Below are positions 1 to 8,855 of a stretch of DNA of 21,941 nucleotides, piece by piece; within the stretch, counting starts at the first letter, position 1, and every line of letters begins with the position of its first letter. The DNA comes from JAWODU01 sp046483125 (GTDB lineage: Bacteria; Verrucomicrobiota; Kiritimatiellia; UBA8416; JAWODU01), in the NCBI GenBank assembly GCA_046483125.1, contig JAWODU010000040.1, positions 1-21,941 on the forward strand, in the 5' to 3' direction. The position numbers and the translations under genes are program-made. Below the pieces are notes generated by a model. It searched no databases. It was given only the letters and a program-made list of their open reading frames with translations, and was not told the origin of the DNA.

Positions 1-175
1 CCCGAAGCTTCAAATATTTCGTGGCTCAATACCTAGCCTACTTGCGCCCCTGTCAACGCTTCGCCTGCCCCCTCGCGGCGGCCTGCGCATGACTCGGGGT
101 CAATGTGGGTCGCTACTCCTTTCATTGTACAAGACTTTCACTCGTTGTTCGTTGCCGGTTTTAATCGGCGCTTAC
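1..175 (-). mobile_element. Group II intron, 5' part of the RNA (domain I), truncated by window edge
   Basis: Read on the minus strand from about 175 down to 1, the sequence resembles from memory the 5' region of bacterial group II introns. It has a short GCCG/CGGC hairpin near the start, then AACGAACAACGAGTGAAAGT, then GGAGTAGCGACC, a GC-rich hairpin, and a conserved-looking stretch with CAAGTAGGCTAGG before the window ends. The intron would begin near GTAAGCG at 175, a deviation from the usual GTGYG start. The GC-rich hairpin, around 77-92, has a G-G mismatch in its stem, so the copy may be slightly degraded. The reverse transcriptase/maturase ORF and domains V-VI would lie beyond position 1 and cannot be seen. 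The call rests on recognition of the pattern and was not tested by a covariance model. Confidence 0.55.
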
Positions 176-627
176 CATGGAACTTTTGACAATACCAGTT
201 CCTCCAGTATTCTAAAACCCTCCACGGGGGGCAGTTTCAACGTGCGTATCTTGAGCTCCTCCGCCGGCGCCAGCAGTAATTCACCGGTTACGTGATTATA
301 CCGGCTCCCGGTCAGACTACGAAGGGGCGCCCTGTCCGTTACCGGTTTTTTACCGGCGCCAAAGACAATCAGTTCTTCAGTCGTGACGCAGGCCCAGACG
401 CGCCGCTTACAGAGCCAGCTTCCGACGTCCGCGCGTGTGCCCGTCCTTAGAAGGTCGATTACCTTCTCCTCCGGAACGAGCTCCTTCAACAGCGCACGGT
501 TCCCGCCTTTCGGCCGCCTTTCAACACGCGGACGTTTGTGAACCGGCGGAGGAGGCGACGGGCCCTGGACCGGGGGAGGAGGGCTTTCCCTCGATAATCC
601 GGTCATAACAGGCGGCGGTGTCGTCAT
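172..627 (-). CDS. Small proline-rich protein with bacterial PH-like domain, possibly truncated by the intron
   Basis: This is a 151-aa protein without a signal peptide, so probably cytoplasmic. Residues 1-30 carry three PPPPV-type proline clusters, and about 31-45 is basic. Residues about 48-145 resemble the short bacterial PH fold (bPH type). It opens with a VPEEKVIDLL helix/strand, has a central VTTEELIVF strand, then PLRSLTGSRYNHVTGELLL, and ends in an amphipathic helix. The start is supported by GAGGG six bases upstream of the ATG. It begins 35 bases after the giant TPR gene and is the last visible gene of that operon. The reading frame closes with TGG TAA exactly where the apparent group II intron starts, so the stop codon may belong to the intron and the true protein may continue in the 3' exon. 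Function unknown; a role as partner of the exported TPR proteins is only suggested by the operon. Confidence 0.72.
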   Translation of the reverse strand: MTTPPPVMTGLSRESPPPPVQGPSPPPPVHKRPRVERRPKGGNRALLKELVPEEKVIDLLRTGTRADVGSWLCKRRVWACVTTEELIVFGAGKKPVTDRAPLRSLTGSRYNHVTGELLLAPAEELKIRTLKLPPVEGFRILEELVLSKVPW

Positions 628-662
628 TTCAAACCCTCGTTTCCGTTCGGCGATTCCCGCCG

Positions 663-3600
663 CTATTCAATCTCGAGTTTCGCCAGCGCTTCCTTGGTAA
701 GCTGTCCGCGCGCGAATTTCGCCCATTTCGATTCGGGGTAATCCCATGTAAGCGTCTTGAACTGCTTGTAGGCTTCCTCCAGGTTTTTCATATGCATGTA
801 GGAATCCGCGCACCAATACTTGGCTTCGGCTCGTACGTCCTTGTCCGTTTTCTCGTCGTTAATCAGCGGCAGAAAAGCTTCTACCGCTTCTTCGAACATT
901 TCCGCCCTCATGAAGCACTGGCCCGAAAGAAGGGTAGCTTTGCCCGAAAGTTCGTGCCCCGGGAAACGCGGCGCGAGCCTCGCGAAGACCTCGCCGGCCG
1001 TTTTGAACATATTCCGGGACTTGAGCCGGATCTTTTCTTTTTCCACGGGGTCGGGTTCCGCTTTTACAGCCTCGGTAAAGCTCTTGCCCTTCCGGAAGAA
1101 ATACTGGCCGAGACGGAGTATGGTTTCAGCCACAAGCTCGTTGCCCGGCCACCGGTAGGAGAGCTTTACGTACTCTTCGCACGCTTCATCGATTTCTCCC
1201 AGTTTCTCCAGGGCAAGCGCCTTCTTGTACTGCGCCTTGGGAGCGTATTCGCTCTCGTTGAAAGTACTCACTATGGCGGAGAAACCGGTGAGCGCTTCCT
1301 CGTAGAACTTCTTCCGGACTTCGGGGTCCTTGCTCTCTTCTGCGAACTCCATGGCGAGATTCGCCAGCAGGTAGTCGGCCTGGGCCCTCGCGTCGGTATC
1401 CGGGTGCTGTCTGAGGGCCTCTTCGAGCAGTTTCTTGCCCTTGGCGATCTCCTGCCTGGTGATCTCCTTCTGGTCCAGTTTCCTGTGCTGTTTGGCGAGT
1501 TCGAAGTAGGCCTCGGCGCTCAGAAGCTGGGTGCGTACGGCTATCGAGGGGTCCTTGAACCGTTTGCTGAACGGCAGAACTTCTCCGTCGGCGCCTTTGA
1601 ATATCTTCAGAGTTCTCACCAGGGGTTCTTTGCCCTCAACGGATTTGTAGGTCATGGTCACGGTATCGCCGTATTTGACCGCGAGCATTCCGTCCTCGGA
1701 GGAGTAAACCGGTTCGGAACCTTCCGCGGCCTCCTTCCGTTCGGCATACGTGAATTTGGTCAGACCTTTGAAAACTCCGGAATGACTGTAGGTCTCGAGC
1801 AGTTCGATATCCTTTTTCTCTCCGAATTCTGCGTTCAGAGATACAGTCACGTTGTCCCTGTCCGGGGTCTGATCCATTAGCGGATCTATGACCCTGAAGT
1901 AAGCCGACTGGCCCACGTAAAGGCCCGTTATCATTTCCTGATAACGCCTGTCCATGACGTCGAAAAACGGTTCGGCGTCCACAATCACCTCCCTGGTTAT
2001 CCACCGGGCTTCACCGAGGTCATTCGTGTAATGGAAGCCGATATATACAGTGTCGCCTCCCTTGACCGTAAGCTTCACCTCCTCCTTTTCCCGCGGGCGG
2101 TCCGTTGCCTCTTGCTTAACAAGGCTCTTTTCCGGAAGGTCGCCGAGCGCCAGGGGGATGGAGAACGTGAAGCGTCCGTCGCTCAGCGGGTCACCGCTTG
2201 AGAAACGGTCGCCCGCGACCGTGGAGTCCCTGCTGAACCCGGGAGGGACAATCAATGTCGCGGAGCTTTCGCTTATGGGGCATACGGGCTTCAGCGTGCC
2301 CGGGACTGCGGGATCGAATGGAATTTCTTCGGCCCCTTCGGGCGGCCCGGTTTCGCCTGGAGGCGCTGTTTCTTCGGTTTCGGCCCGCACCGCGGCTTCC
2401 CGTCCCGCGGAGGTTTGGAGATAAATTTCAGTCTTGCTCAGCTCGGACTGCGCTATAGTGGGCCAGAGTACTTCCACGATCACACTGCTTCCCGCGAAGG
2501 CCGAGGGTGTTGACTCGGGAGGGGCGGGGCTCATGGGTCTTTTTGCCGCGAGACGCCGCCTCGCCGGAATGTATTCCTGCACCAGCTTGATTTCCTTATT
2601 CTGCTTTTCCAGCTCTTCATCGGGCACGGGAAACGAGGACACGTCGAAGACCCGCACTTCGGGTTCCTGGTACCACACCTGCTCGATGTTGACGGTCCGG
2701 TTCCACGGAATCCCCGGGTCCGTGTTTTCCTTGTCGAGATAGGTTATGATTATGTCGTCGCCTTCGCTCACCTTTATCTCGGACTTGCGGGTCGGTTCCT
2801 CCTCAACGGGGAAAATACGTCCCACGAAAACTCCGCTGTGGGCCGACTGCTCCATTGCCTCCAGTTCAATCGGCTCACCGAACGGGGTTGAAGCAGTATA
2901 GAGAATCTTATCCTTCTTTTCGGAAACATCGCCGTCGGGATCGTCGATCAGAATATTCACCGTGTCTCCGGGCTTGAAGCGGCGCATGGTGATATACTCG
3001 GCCTCGCGCATACCCCTTTTGTCGGTGCCGTAAGACGCGATGAAACACGGTTCAAGTTCCGCGTTGGCGTAGGTGGCCGAGAGGAAAGCTTCCCTGACCC
3101 GCCTGTTTTCGCTCAGGCAGACGGGATCCTTGTAGGATATGGAAATCGTATCGCCGGGAATGATTTCCAGGATATTGTTCTGTCTCAGGGACAGCAGGTC
3201 GGCTTCGGCGGGGAGAAGTTTTTCTCCCGTTTTGGATGTCAGCATCAGCTTATCTATGGCGGGAGCGTCTGTTTCGAAATCGTGCATGTAAAGCCTGATC
3301 GCCCTGCACCTCTTCCGGCCCGCGAAGTCGACCTTAAAAGAACCGCCGTCTTCAGCCGCGGTGACTTCAGCCGGCCGGGTGGCAGTCGCTTCCGCGATAC
3401 GGGGATTCTTTGCGGGGTCGAACATGTCCGCCGGGCATTCCTCCCTGTAGGGAGGCTCTTCGGAGTCGGAGAGCAGATGGAAAGAAGGTTCCGCGTACCT
3501 CTCGGCGGTGACGTAAACGTCTATTACGTGGACGCCTTTCTTGAGAGCGCCCTTGTAAGTATGAGGCGTTTCCACGTCTTTGCCGTCTTCGTCCCTGGTG

Positions 3601-6600
3601 GTGCCCGCTTTTCCGTCAACGGTCATTACGAACCGGACCTGTTCCCTGCTTTTCCTGTTTTCCGTTTTCAGTTCAAAAACCTTTACCCTTCTTTCGGGAA
3701 GGTAGAAAGCCCCGGTAAACCGCGCCAGGTACGAGGGAGAATGCCGCTGGAGATGGAGGTCATCGTCCTTGCCGAAGACGTTCCGGTTCCACTTGGCGGA
3801 GAGGTTTTTGAGCCGGATGTACGCCTTCTGCCGCGTGGAAGCGTTGCCGAGGGCCTTGCGCATGATATCGACACGGGCTGCGATCTCGTTTCTTCTGGAT
3901 CTCTGCGTTTTGCTGAAGTCGATACCTTTCGCGTTGATTATTACGCCCCTGGGACTGCCGTCCCAGGCGGGCAGGGCCTCCGGCCAGGCGCCGACCGTGG
4001 TGAAATCAGTGCCGTTTCCGGATATCTGCACGAGGAAATCCTTGAGCTTCCTTCCGGTTATTCCCGCGTGAATATCGAGTTTTCCGAGGAACCGGCTGTC
4101 GTTGAGGTCAACGGCAAAGGTCTTCGGGCGCATGTTGTCTTTCAGGGCCACCCACGGAGGATGATCCCCCTTCGAAATGGTGTAATTGGGATCGGCGCCT
4201 TCGTCGGAATCCGTGGCGTAGGCCACCGCGGGCGCGGCTTCGGTCGGCACTGCCCCTTCAAATACGCCGGAGTGCGTTTCGGTTTCGTACAGCGGAAAGG
4301 CCAGAATGCGATCCCCGCTTGAAGTGGAAACTTCGACGTTAATCGAGTCTTTGCCGGAAGTCACACTGCGGTCGTAATCGACGACGCGCACGTTGATCTT
4401 GTTTCCGGGGCGGACCTGTGTGCCGGGCCTGAGCATTCTGAGAGAAAGTCTTTCCGTTCCCATCTTTTCGCGGATGGCTCCCTCTTTTCTGAGACGTTCC
4501 CTTATCGCTTCCTCAATCGCCATCTGTTCGCGTTCTTCTTCGCTGAGTATGCGCCCGGAAGAAGCGAACAGGTCCGAGTCGCTGACCACGGTGAGAGTAT
4601 GGGTTACGGCATCTTCTATCTGCTGGGCTTTCTTGAACTTCTCGGAAAAATCGTAATGCACCTTGTCTTCGCCCAGCACCTGGAGTACACCGTCGTTTTT
4701 CGAAGGAGGTGCCAGCGCTGTTGCCACTTCGCCCTCGAACCGCGTCCTCGAATCGGCAAAGGGCAGGAGATTGAATATTTCTTCATCGCCGGAATCGGTC
4801 CAGGCCCGTATCTCCACCCGCACGGCGTTACCCACCACGGAAAGAACGCGGTCTTCAATGCCTATCTGAAGCGGTTTGCCGGGAACGATGGTTTTCTTTT
4901 CCGACAGCGCTCCGATTTCACGCAGGCGCAGTGTGCGTTCAATCTGCTTGACATTCAGGTTTATCTTGCCTTCCAGGATCCTGGCTTCCGCGTGGTTCGG
5001 ATCCAGCGCGAAAACCCTGTCGAGATGTTCCCTGGCTTCCTCGTACTGTTCGAGGTCCATTTTAACGAGGGCCATGTGGTAATGCCCGAGCGTCTGAATG
5101 TAGCGGTCGTTTTCGCGCAGGAGTTTATCCAGCAGGGCGATGGCTTCGTCTGGCTGGCCCGACACGCGAAGCACGTCCGCTATCTTCATCTGGGCATCCG
5201 TCCGGACCCTCAGGCCCTCAAACTGCGCCGTGGCGGCTATCTTCTCGTACAGCGCTTTGGCCTTCGGGTATTCTTCCCGCCTGAAGGCTATATTGGCGTA
5301 AGCGAGCATCACCTCGGCCCTGACTTCCGGAGAAACCCGGGAAGGATTGTTTTCCTGCCACTGGATCAGCCTTCGCGCCAGGTCTTCGGCCTCTTCGAAC
5401 TGTTCGATTTCCGTGTGGCGTCCGATCAGCCACGTACAGAATGAAGGATCCAGCTCCTGGAAGGCTTCCGTTACCAGGTCCCTGGCTTTCATGTAGTTAT
5501 CCCACGCCCGCTGGACATTGCCGCCGAAGTAATCTCTCTGGGCGGCGAACAGGGGATACCTGGGGTCGCTTCGGTCCACCGGTATAACGCCTCCTACTTC
5601 GGTAAGGGCCCTGGACTTCACCACTGAGAGCGCGTTCCTGGAGACGTCCGAGAGCTGTGAATGCAGTAAATCCTGCCCGATTGAACTGTAAACCACGGCC
5701 AGGTCATAGCGCTTCTCATTAAGAAGGTTTTCGGAAAGACGCACCAGATGGTCCGCAAGCCGGGAATCGCGCGAGTCTCGGGCTATTTTCCAGAAATGAG
5801 GCGCCGCCCGGAATGCATCGGCGGGATCGCCGGAAGAAAGCACCGGGCCGTTCATACGGTACACGACGTATTCATAACCATGGCCTCGGTCCCATTCCGG
5901 GGGGACCAGAGAAACGGCGAACATCCGTTCAAGTATTTCCATTTCCCCTTCGGTGGGGTTGTCCGGATCATCGAGGTTTCGGAGCCCGCCCATGTAGGGC
6001 ATGTCACAGCGCCGGGGTACATCGGCCATGCGGTCAAACACCGTTGAAAGCCTGTCGAAGAATTTCTTTCGGCCTTCAGGCTTTGAGGGATCGGCCTGGT
6101 GCCTGAAATACAGGTACCCCATGGCGTCTTCGTCGAAGCGCGTTTTGCCGTACTGGGATTCCAGTTTTTCAATATACTTGTTACGGGGTTTTTCCGAGGC
6201 ATCCAGCGCGTAACGGTGCCAGCGGCCGTAGTTGTCGGTATTCACGTCTTCGCCGGACGCCAGGAGCCTGGCGGCGGCGTCGCGCACCTTGCGATGTTTG
6301 TCCCGCCCGCCCAGCGACCAGTACTCGTAATCGAGCAGTTTGCCGCGTTCGGCTTCCTTGACAAACATGTCGTCGAAGTAACGGTCGAGGCTGTACTTCT
6401 CGGGCAGGGAAAACTCGTTCCTGGCCAGCCACATGCAGGCGCAGGCGGCCATCTGACAGCTGTCGTCGGGGCGATAGGAGCTTTTCGCGAGGGCGTCTTT
6501 TTCGATGATCTCTATCATCAGGTCACTGTTCATACCCCGGTCGTGCCAGCGGTCCTTGCGGTGCCGGTTCTCACTGCGGCGGGTGTCCAGAACGTAACCG

Positions 6601-8852
6601 AACAGGCGACCGGGGAACTTTCCTTTCTTCATGTGTTCGGAAACGGCCGCGGCGAACACCTTGTTCAGTTTCAGCACGTTGGATTTGTCTTCCTTCGTGT
6701 AGCGGCGGGGGGACCACTGGGGCCTGCTGTGAAGGATGTCGGAAACCATCCAGTGGACCCGAAAGTTTTCTTCGCCCGGTTTGTAATGCTTGAGCTGGTT
6801 GGCGAGTATCGCGCACTGCAGGTCGATAACGTCCATATCTCCGGGGGGATCGAGGAGGAGGCGCATGACTCTTCTGCCGAAGGGTTCCTTCTTTTCATCG
6901 TAGTCCTTGAACCGGGCGTAGAGCTTTTTCGCCTGCCCGATAAAGACGGCCTTGTCGTCTTCGCGGGCGGCTTTAACGGCCAGGGCAAGCTCCTTGCACA
7001 TTGCGGAAGGCGCCGCTTCGATATTCACCGACGCGGGGTCGAGAGCCTTCCTGAACGCCGCGTCTATCTCGCTTATCTGGGCGAGCTGTTTTTCCATTTT
7101 CTTGAGGTCGGCTTCGACATCGCGAAGCCCGGCGGCCAGTTCCTTGATGTTTTTTCCTGCTTTTTTGGCCTGTCCGGCTTTCTTGACAAGTTCGTCACGC
7201 CTGCGTCTGGCCTGTTCGGGTTTCTTTCCGAGGTCGTCGGCTTCCCTGCGGAAACGCTGATACGGCTGTTCGTAGATTTCCTTGCACTGTTTTTCGGTGT
7301 AGGGAACCCATGACAGGGACTGGAGATGCTTCACGATGGCGCGGTCGGTCCCGAAAGTCTTCCACACGCTGTCCATATAGGCTTCGGCGGTGTCCGTGTC
7401 GAAAGCAAGGGGACTGTTGGCCGCGTACCGGGAACCGAACCGCAGAATCGACGCGGTAATGTCTTCTTCGGATATCTTTTTGCCTTCAGCGGCGGAGATT
7501 TTCTTTACGGCGGGTATGATCTTTTCGTTAATGAGCTCGTAGGCGTCGCCGAATTCGTAAAGATACCAGGATTCGCTGTTCACCAGGTGGTCCACGCATT
7601 GATCCAGGTTGGTGCCGGCCGCTATCGATTTGATCGCCGCGGCGTCCCCGGAGGGAGTGTTCTTGAGCACTTTGGACTGTACTTCGTAAATATTCCGCTT
7701 TCCGGTTTCCGTGAAGAAAGGCGTGTTTACGGCCAGGTCAACGTTGTTTCTGAAAACCGACGGTCTCTTTGCCGCGATCCGGGTCCAGTCGCGAGGAGAG
7801 GCAATGCGGTCCCTGATCGTCCTTTTCCGCCGGGGATGCTCCCACGTCATTACCCTTTTCGCCTCTTCGTCCGAGGGCAGTTTTGCGAAAGCTTTGACCA
7901 CCAGGTCCCTCTTCAATTCCACCTGGTGCCCTTCCGACCAGCCGGCCCCGGGGTCGCCTTCGGAGAATGTTTCTATGATTTCTATTAGTGTTTTTGCCGA
8001 AGGGGATTTGTTCATATAGTCTTCAGCCGCCGCGGTTACTTTTTCGAACTCCCTGTTCAAAGCGGTGGAATCCTTGCCCGAGGAGGCGGCCTTGAAGGCG
8101 AGATTTTCGGTAAGAAACGCCAGCCTGGCCTTCTGTTTTTCGTCGCGTATTGCCGAAATAAGACTCCGGCAGTTGGGTGCCGCTTCGAATTTTTCACGCG
8201 ACGGCGACACCAGTTCCGAAGCCAGCCGGTTGAGATATCCGCCGTAAATCGCTTTTTCCATTTCCACGGGAATTCTGTCGGAAAATACGAGTTCCAGCCT
8301 TTGGGCAAGTCCGGCGTAGTCCTTGACATGCGTGGCCCGGCGCATGAACCATTCGTCGAATTTCCTGGCGGCAATGCTTTTTCTGAAGGACTTGCCCGGC
8401 CCGGCCATAAAACGGTAGGCGTCGTCGGGGGCGTTGAGAAAATCTATCTGCGCGCTGTACATTCCGGCCGCGATATCGGAGTTTTCGGTGTTGGGCGTGC
8501 TCCTCTTGAGGTAGTCCTTGCATCTGGCCACGGCCGTACGGAAGTTCCCGACGGTGAAAGCGTTTTCTATGGCCTTTTTAAGAAGCGTGAGCGACGGTTC
8601 CTGCTGGCGGGCCAGGTAGCTTTTTATCACTATCGACACCGAAACCGGGCGTGAAAGTCTGTCGCCCAGGTCAAACAGCCTGGTTACGTCGTCTTCAAAT
8701 ACCGAGTAAGGCTGCTGCTGTATCTTCGCGCTCAGTTCCTCGTAAGCCTTTTCATCAGCTTCGGCGCCTTCGGCCCGGGCGAAAACGAGCCCCGAGGCGA
8801 AGGCGAGAGCGCCGATGGCGCACAGTACGGAAGCAAATCTTCTGTTTTTCAT
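663..8852 (-). CDS. Giant exported TPR / beta-sandwich repeat protein (2729 aa)
   Basis: The start is fixed by AAAGGA six bases before the ATG. Residues 1-27 form a signal peptide ending in an A-R-A cleavage site, with no lipobox. Residues about 30-1090 are mostly helical with little recognisable homology, including a charged probable coiled coil at 535-606. Canonical TPRs cover about 1100-1310. A degenerate beta-sandwich module follows at 1328-1410. Three fuller copies with an HSGVF core sit near residues 1526, 2005 and 2357, each preceded by a D-x-D strand and followed by a GDxxxxxY strand. Between the first two copies lie possible discoidin-like (about 1560-1620) and PA14-like (about 1711-1790) segments. 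Residues 2440-2729 are TPRs of the YbgF/BamD-like type. There are no transmembrane segments after the signal. Likely a periplasmic or surface scaffold; no catalytic motif was seen. The preceding gene stops three bases upstream, so translation is probably coupled. Confidence 0.9.
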   Translation of the reverse strand: MKNRRFASVLCAIGALAFASGLVFARAEGAEADEKAYEELSAKIQQQPYSVFEDDVTRLFDLGDRLSRPVSVSIVIKSYLARQQEPSLTLLKKAIENAFTVGNFRTAVARCKDYLKRSTPNTENSDIAAGMYSAQIDFLNAPDDAYRFMAGPGKSFRKSIAARKFDEWFMRRATHVKDYAGLAQRLELVFSDRIPVEMEKAIYGGYLNRLASELVSPSREKFEAAPNCRSLISAIRDEKQKARLAFLTENLAFKAASSGKDSTALNREFEKVTAAAEDYMNKSPSAKTLIEIIETFSEGDPGAGWSEGHQVELKRDLVVKAFAKLPSDEEAKRVMTWEHPRRKRTIRDRIASPRDWTRIAAKRPSVFRNNVDLAVNTPFFTETGKRNIYEVQSKVLKNTPSGDAAAIKSIAAGTNLDQCVDHLVNSESWYLYEFGDAYELINEKIIPAVKKISAAEGKKISEEDITASILRFGSRYAANSPLAFDTDTAEAYMDSVWKTFGTDRAIVKHLQSLSWVPYTEKQCKEIYEQPYQRFRREADDLGKKPEQARRRRDELVKKAGQAKKAGKNIKELAAGLRDVEADLKKMEKQLAQISEIDAAFRKALDPASVNIEAAPSAMCKELALAVKAAREDDKAVFIGQAKKLYARFKDYDEKKEPFGRRVMRLLLDPPGDMDVIDLQCAILANQLKHYKPGEENFRVHWMVSDILHSRPQWSPRRYTKEDKSNVLKLNKVFAAAVSEHMKKGKFPGRLFGYVLDTRRSENRHRKDRWHDRGMNSDLMIEIIEKDALAKSSYRPDDSCQMAACACMWLARNEFSLPEKYSLDRYFDDMFVKEAERGKLLDYEYWSLGGRDKHRKVRDAAARLLASGEDVNTDNYGRWHRYALDASEKPRNKYIEKLESQYGKTRFDEDAMGYLYFRHQADPSKPEGRKKFFDRLSTVFDRMADVPRRCDMPYMGGLRNLDDPDNPTEGEMEILERMFAVSLVPPEWDRGHGYEYVVYRMNGPVLSSGDPADAFRAAPHFWKIARDSRDSRLADHLVRLSENLLNEKRYDLAVVYSSIGQDLLHSQLSDVSRNALSVVKSRALTEVGGVIPVDRSDPRYPLFAAQRDYFGGNVQRAWDNYMKARDLVTEAFQELDPSFCTWLIGRHTEIEQFEEAEDLARRLIQWQENNPSRVSPEVRAEVMLAYANIAFRREEYPKAKALYEKIAATAQFEGLRVRTDAQMKIADVLRVSGQPDEAIALLDKLLRENDRYIQTLGHYHMALVKMDLEQYEEAREHLDRVFALDPNHAEARILEGKINLNVKQIERTLRLREIGALSEKKTIVPGKPLQIGIEDRVLSVVGNAVRVEIRAWTDSGDEEIFNLLPFADSRTRFEGEVATALAPPSKNDGVLQVLGEDKVHYDFSEKFKKAQQIEDAVTHTLTVVSDSDLFASSGRILSEEEREQMAIEEAIRERLRKEGAIREKMGTERLSLRMLRPGTQVRPGNKINVRVVDYDRSVTSGKDSINVEVSTSSGDRILAFPLYETETHSGVFEGAVPTEAAPAVAYATDSDEGADPNYTISKGDHPPWVALKDNMRPKTFAVDLNDSRFLGKLDIHAGITGRKLKDFLVQISGNGTDFTTVGAWPEALPAWDGSPRGVIINAKGIDFSKTQRSRRNEIAARVDIMRKALGNASTRQKAYIRLKNLSAKWNRNVFGKDDDLHLQRHSPSYLARFTGAFYLPERRVKVFELKTENRKSREQVRFVMTVDGKAGTTRDEDGKDVETPHTYKGALKKGVHVIDVYVTAERYAEPSFHLLSDSEEPPYREECPADMFDPAKNPRIAEATATRPAEVTAAEDGGSFKVDFAGRKRCRAIRLYMHDFETDAPAIDKLMLTSKTGEKLLPAEADLLSLRQNNILEIIPGDTISISYKDPVCLSENRRVREAFLSATYANAELEPCFIASYGTDKRGMREAEYITMRRFKPGDTVNILIDDPDGDVSEKKDKILYTASTPFGEPIELEAMEQSAHSGVFVGRIFPVEEEPTRKSEIKVSEGDDIIITYLDKENTDPGIPWNRTVNIEQVWYQEPEVRVFDVSSFPVPDEELEKQNKEIKLVQEYIPARRRLAAKRPMSPAPPESTPSAFAGSSVIVEVLWPTIAQSELSKTEIYLQTSAGREAAVRAETEETAPPGETGPPEGAEEIPFDPAVPGTLKPVCPISESSATLIVPPGFSRDSTVAGDRFSSGDPLSDGRFTFSIPLALGDLPEKSLVKQEATDRPREKEEVKLTVKGGDTVYIGFHYTNDLGEARWITREVIVDAEPFFDVMDRRYQEMITGLYVGQSAYFRVIDPLMDQTPDRDNVTVSLNAEFGEKKDIELLETYSHSGVFKGLTKFTYAERKEAAEGSEPVYSSEDGMLAVKYGDTVTMTYKSVEGKEPLVRTLKIFKGADGEVLPFSKRFKDPSIAVRTQLLSAEAYFELAKQHRKLDQKEITRQEIAKGKKLLEEALRQHPDTDARAQADYLLANLAMEFAEESKDPEVRKKFYEEALTGFSAIVSTFNESEYAPKAQYKKALALEKLGEIDEACEEYVKLSYRWPGNELVAETILRLGQYFFRKGKSFTEAVKAEPDPVEKEKIRLKSRNMFKTAGEVFARLAPRFPGHELSGKATLLSGQCFMRAEMFEEAVEAFLPLINDEKTDKDVRAEAKYWCADSYMHMKNLEEAYKQFKTLTWDYPESKWAKFARGQLTKEALAKLEIE

Positions 8853-8855
8853 CTT

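Noticed and set aside
1..175. rRNA fragment
   Set aside because: The edge sequence looks RNA-like, but I see no 16S or 23S landmark motifs; the GTGAAAGT and GTAGGCTAGG pattern fits a group II intron better.
89..295. Plus-strand 68-codon frame at the left edge
   Set aside because: It runs antisense to the apparent intron RNA and to the PH-like gene; such frames are common spurious calls in structured RNA elements.
618..1880. 420-codon plus-strand open frame opposite the giant TPR gene
   Set aside because: It is an antisense shadow in GC-rich coding DNA; the minus-strand protein has a signal peptide, TPRs and ribosome binding sites, while this frame has no recognisable domain.
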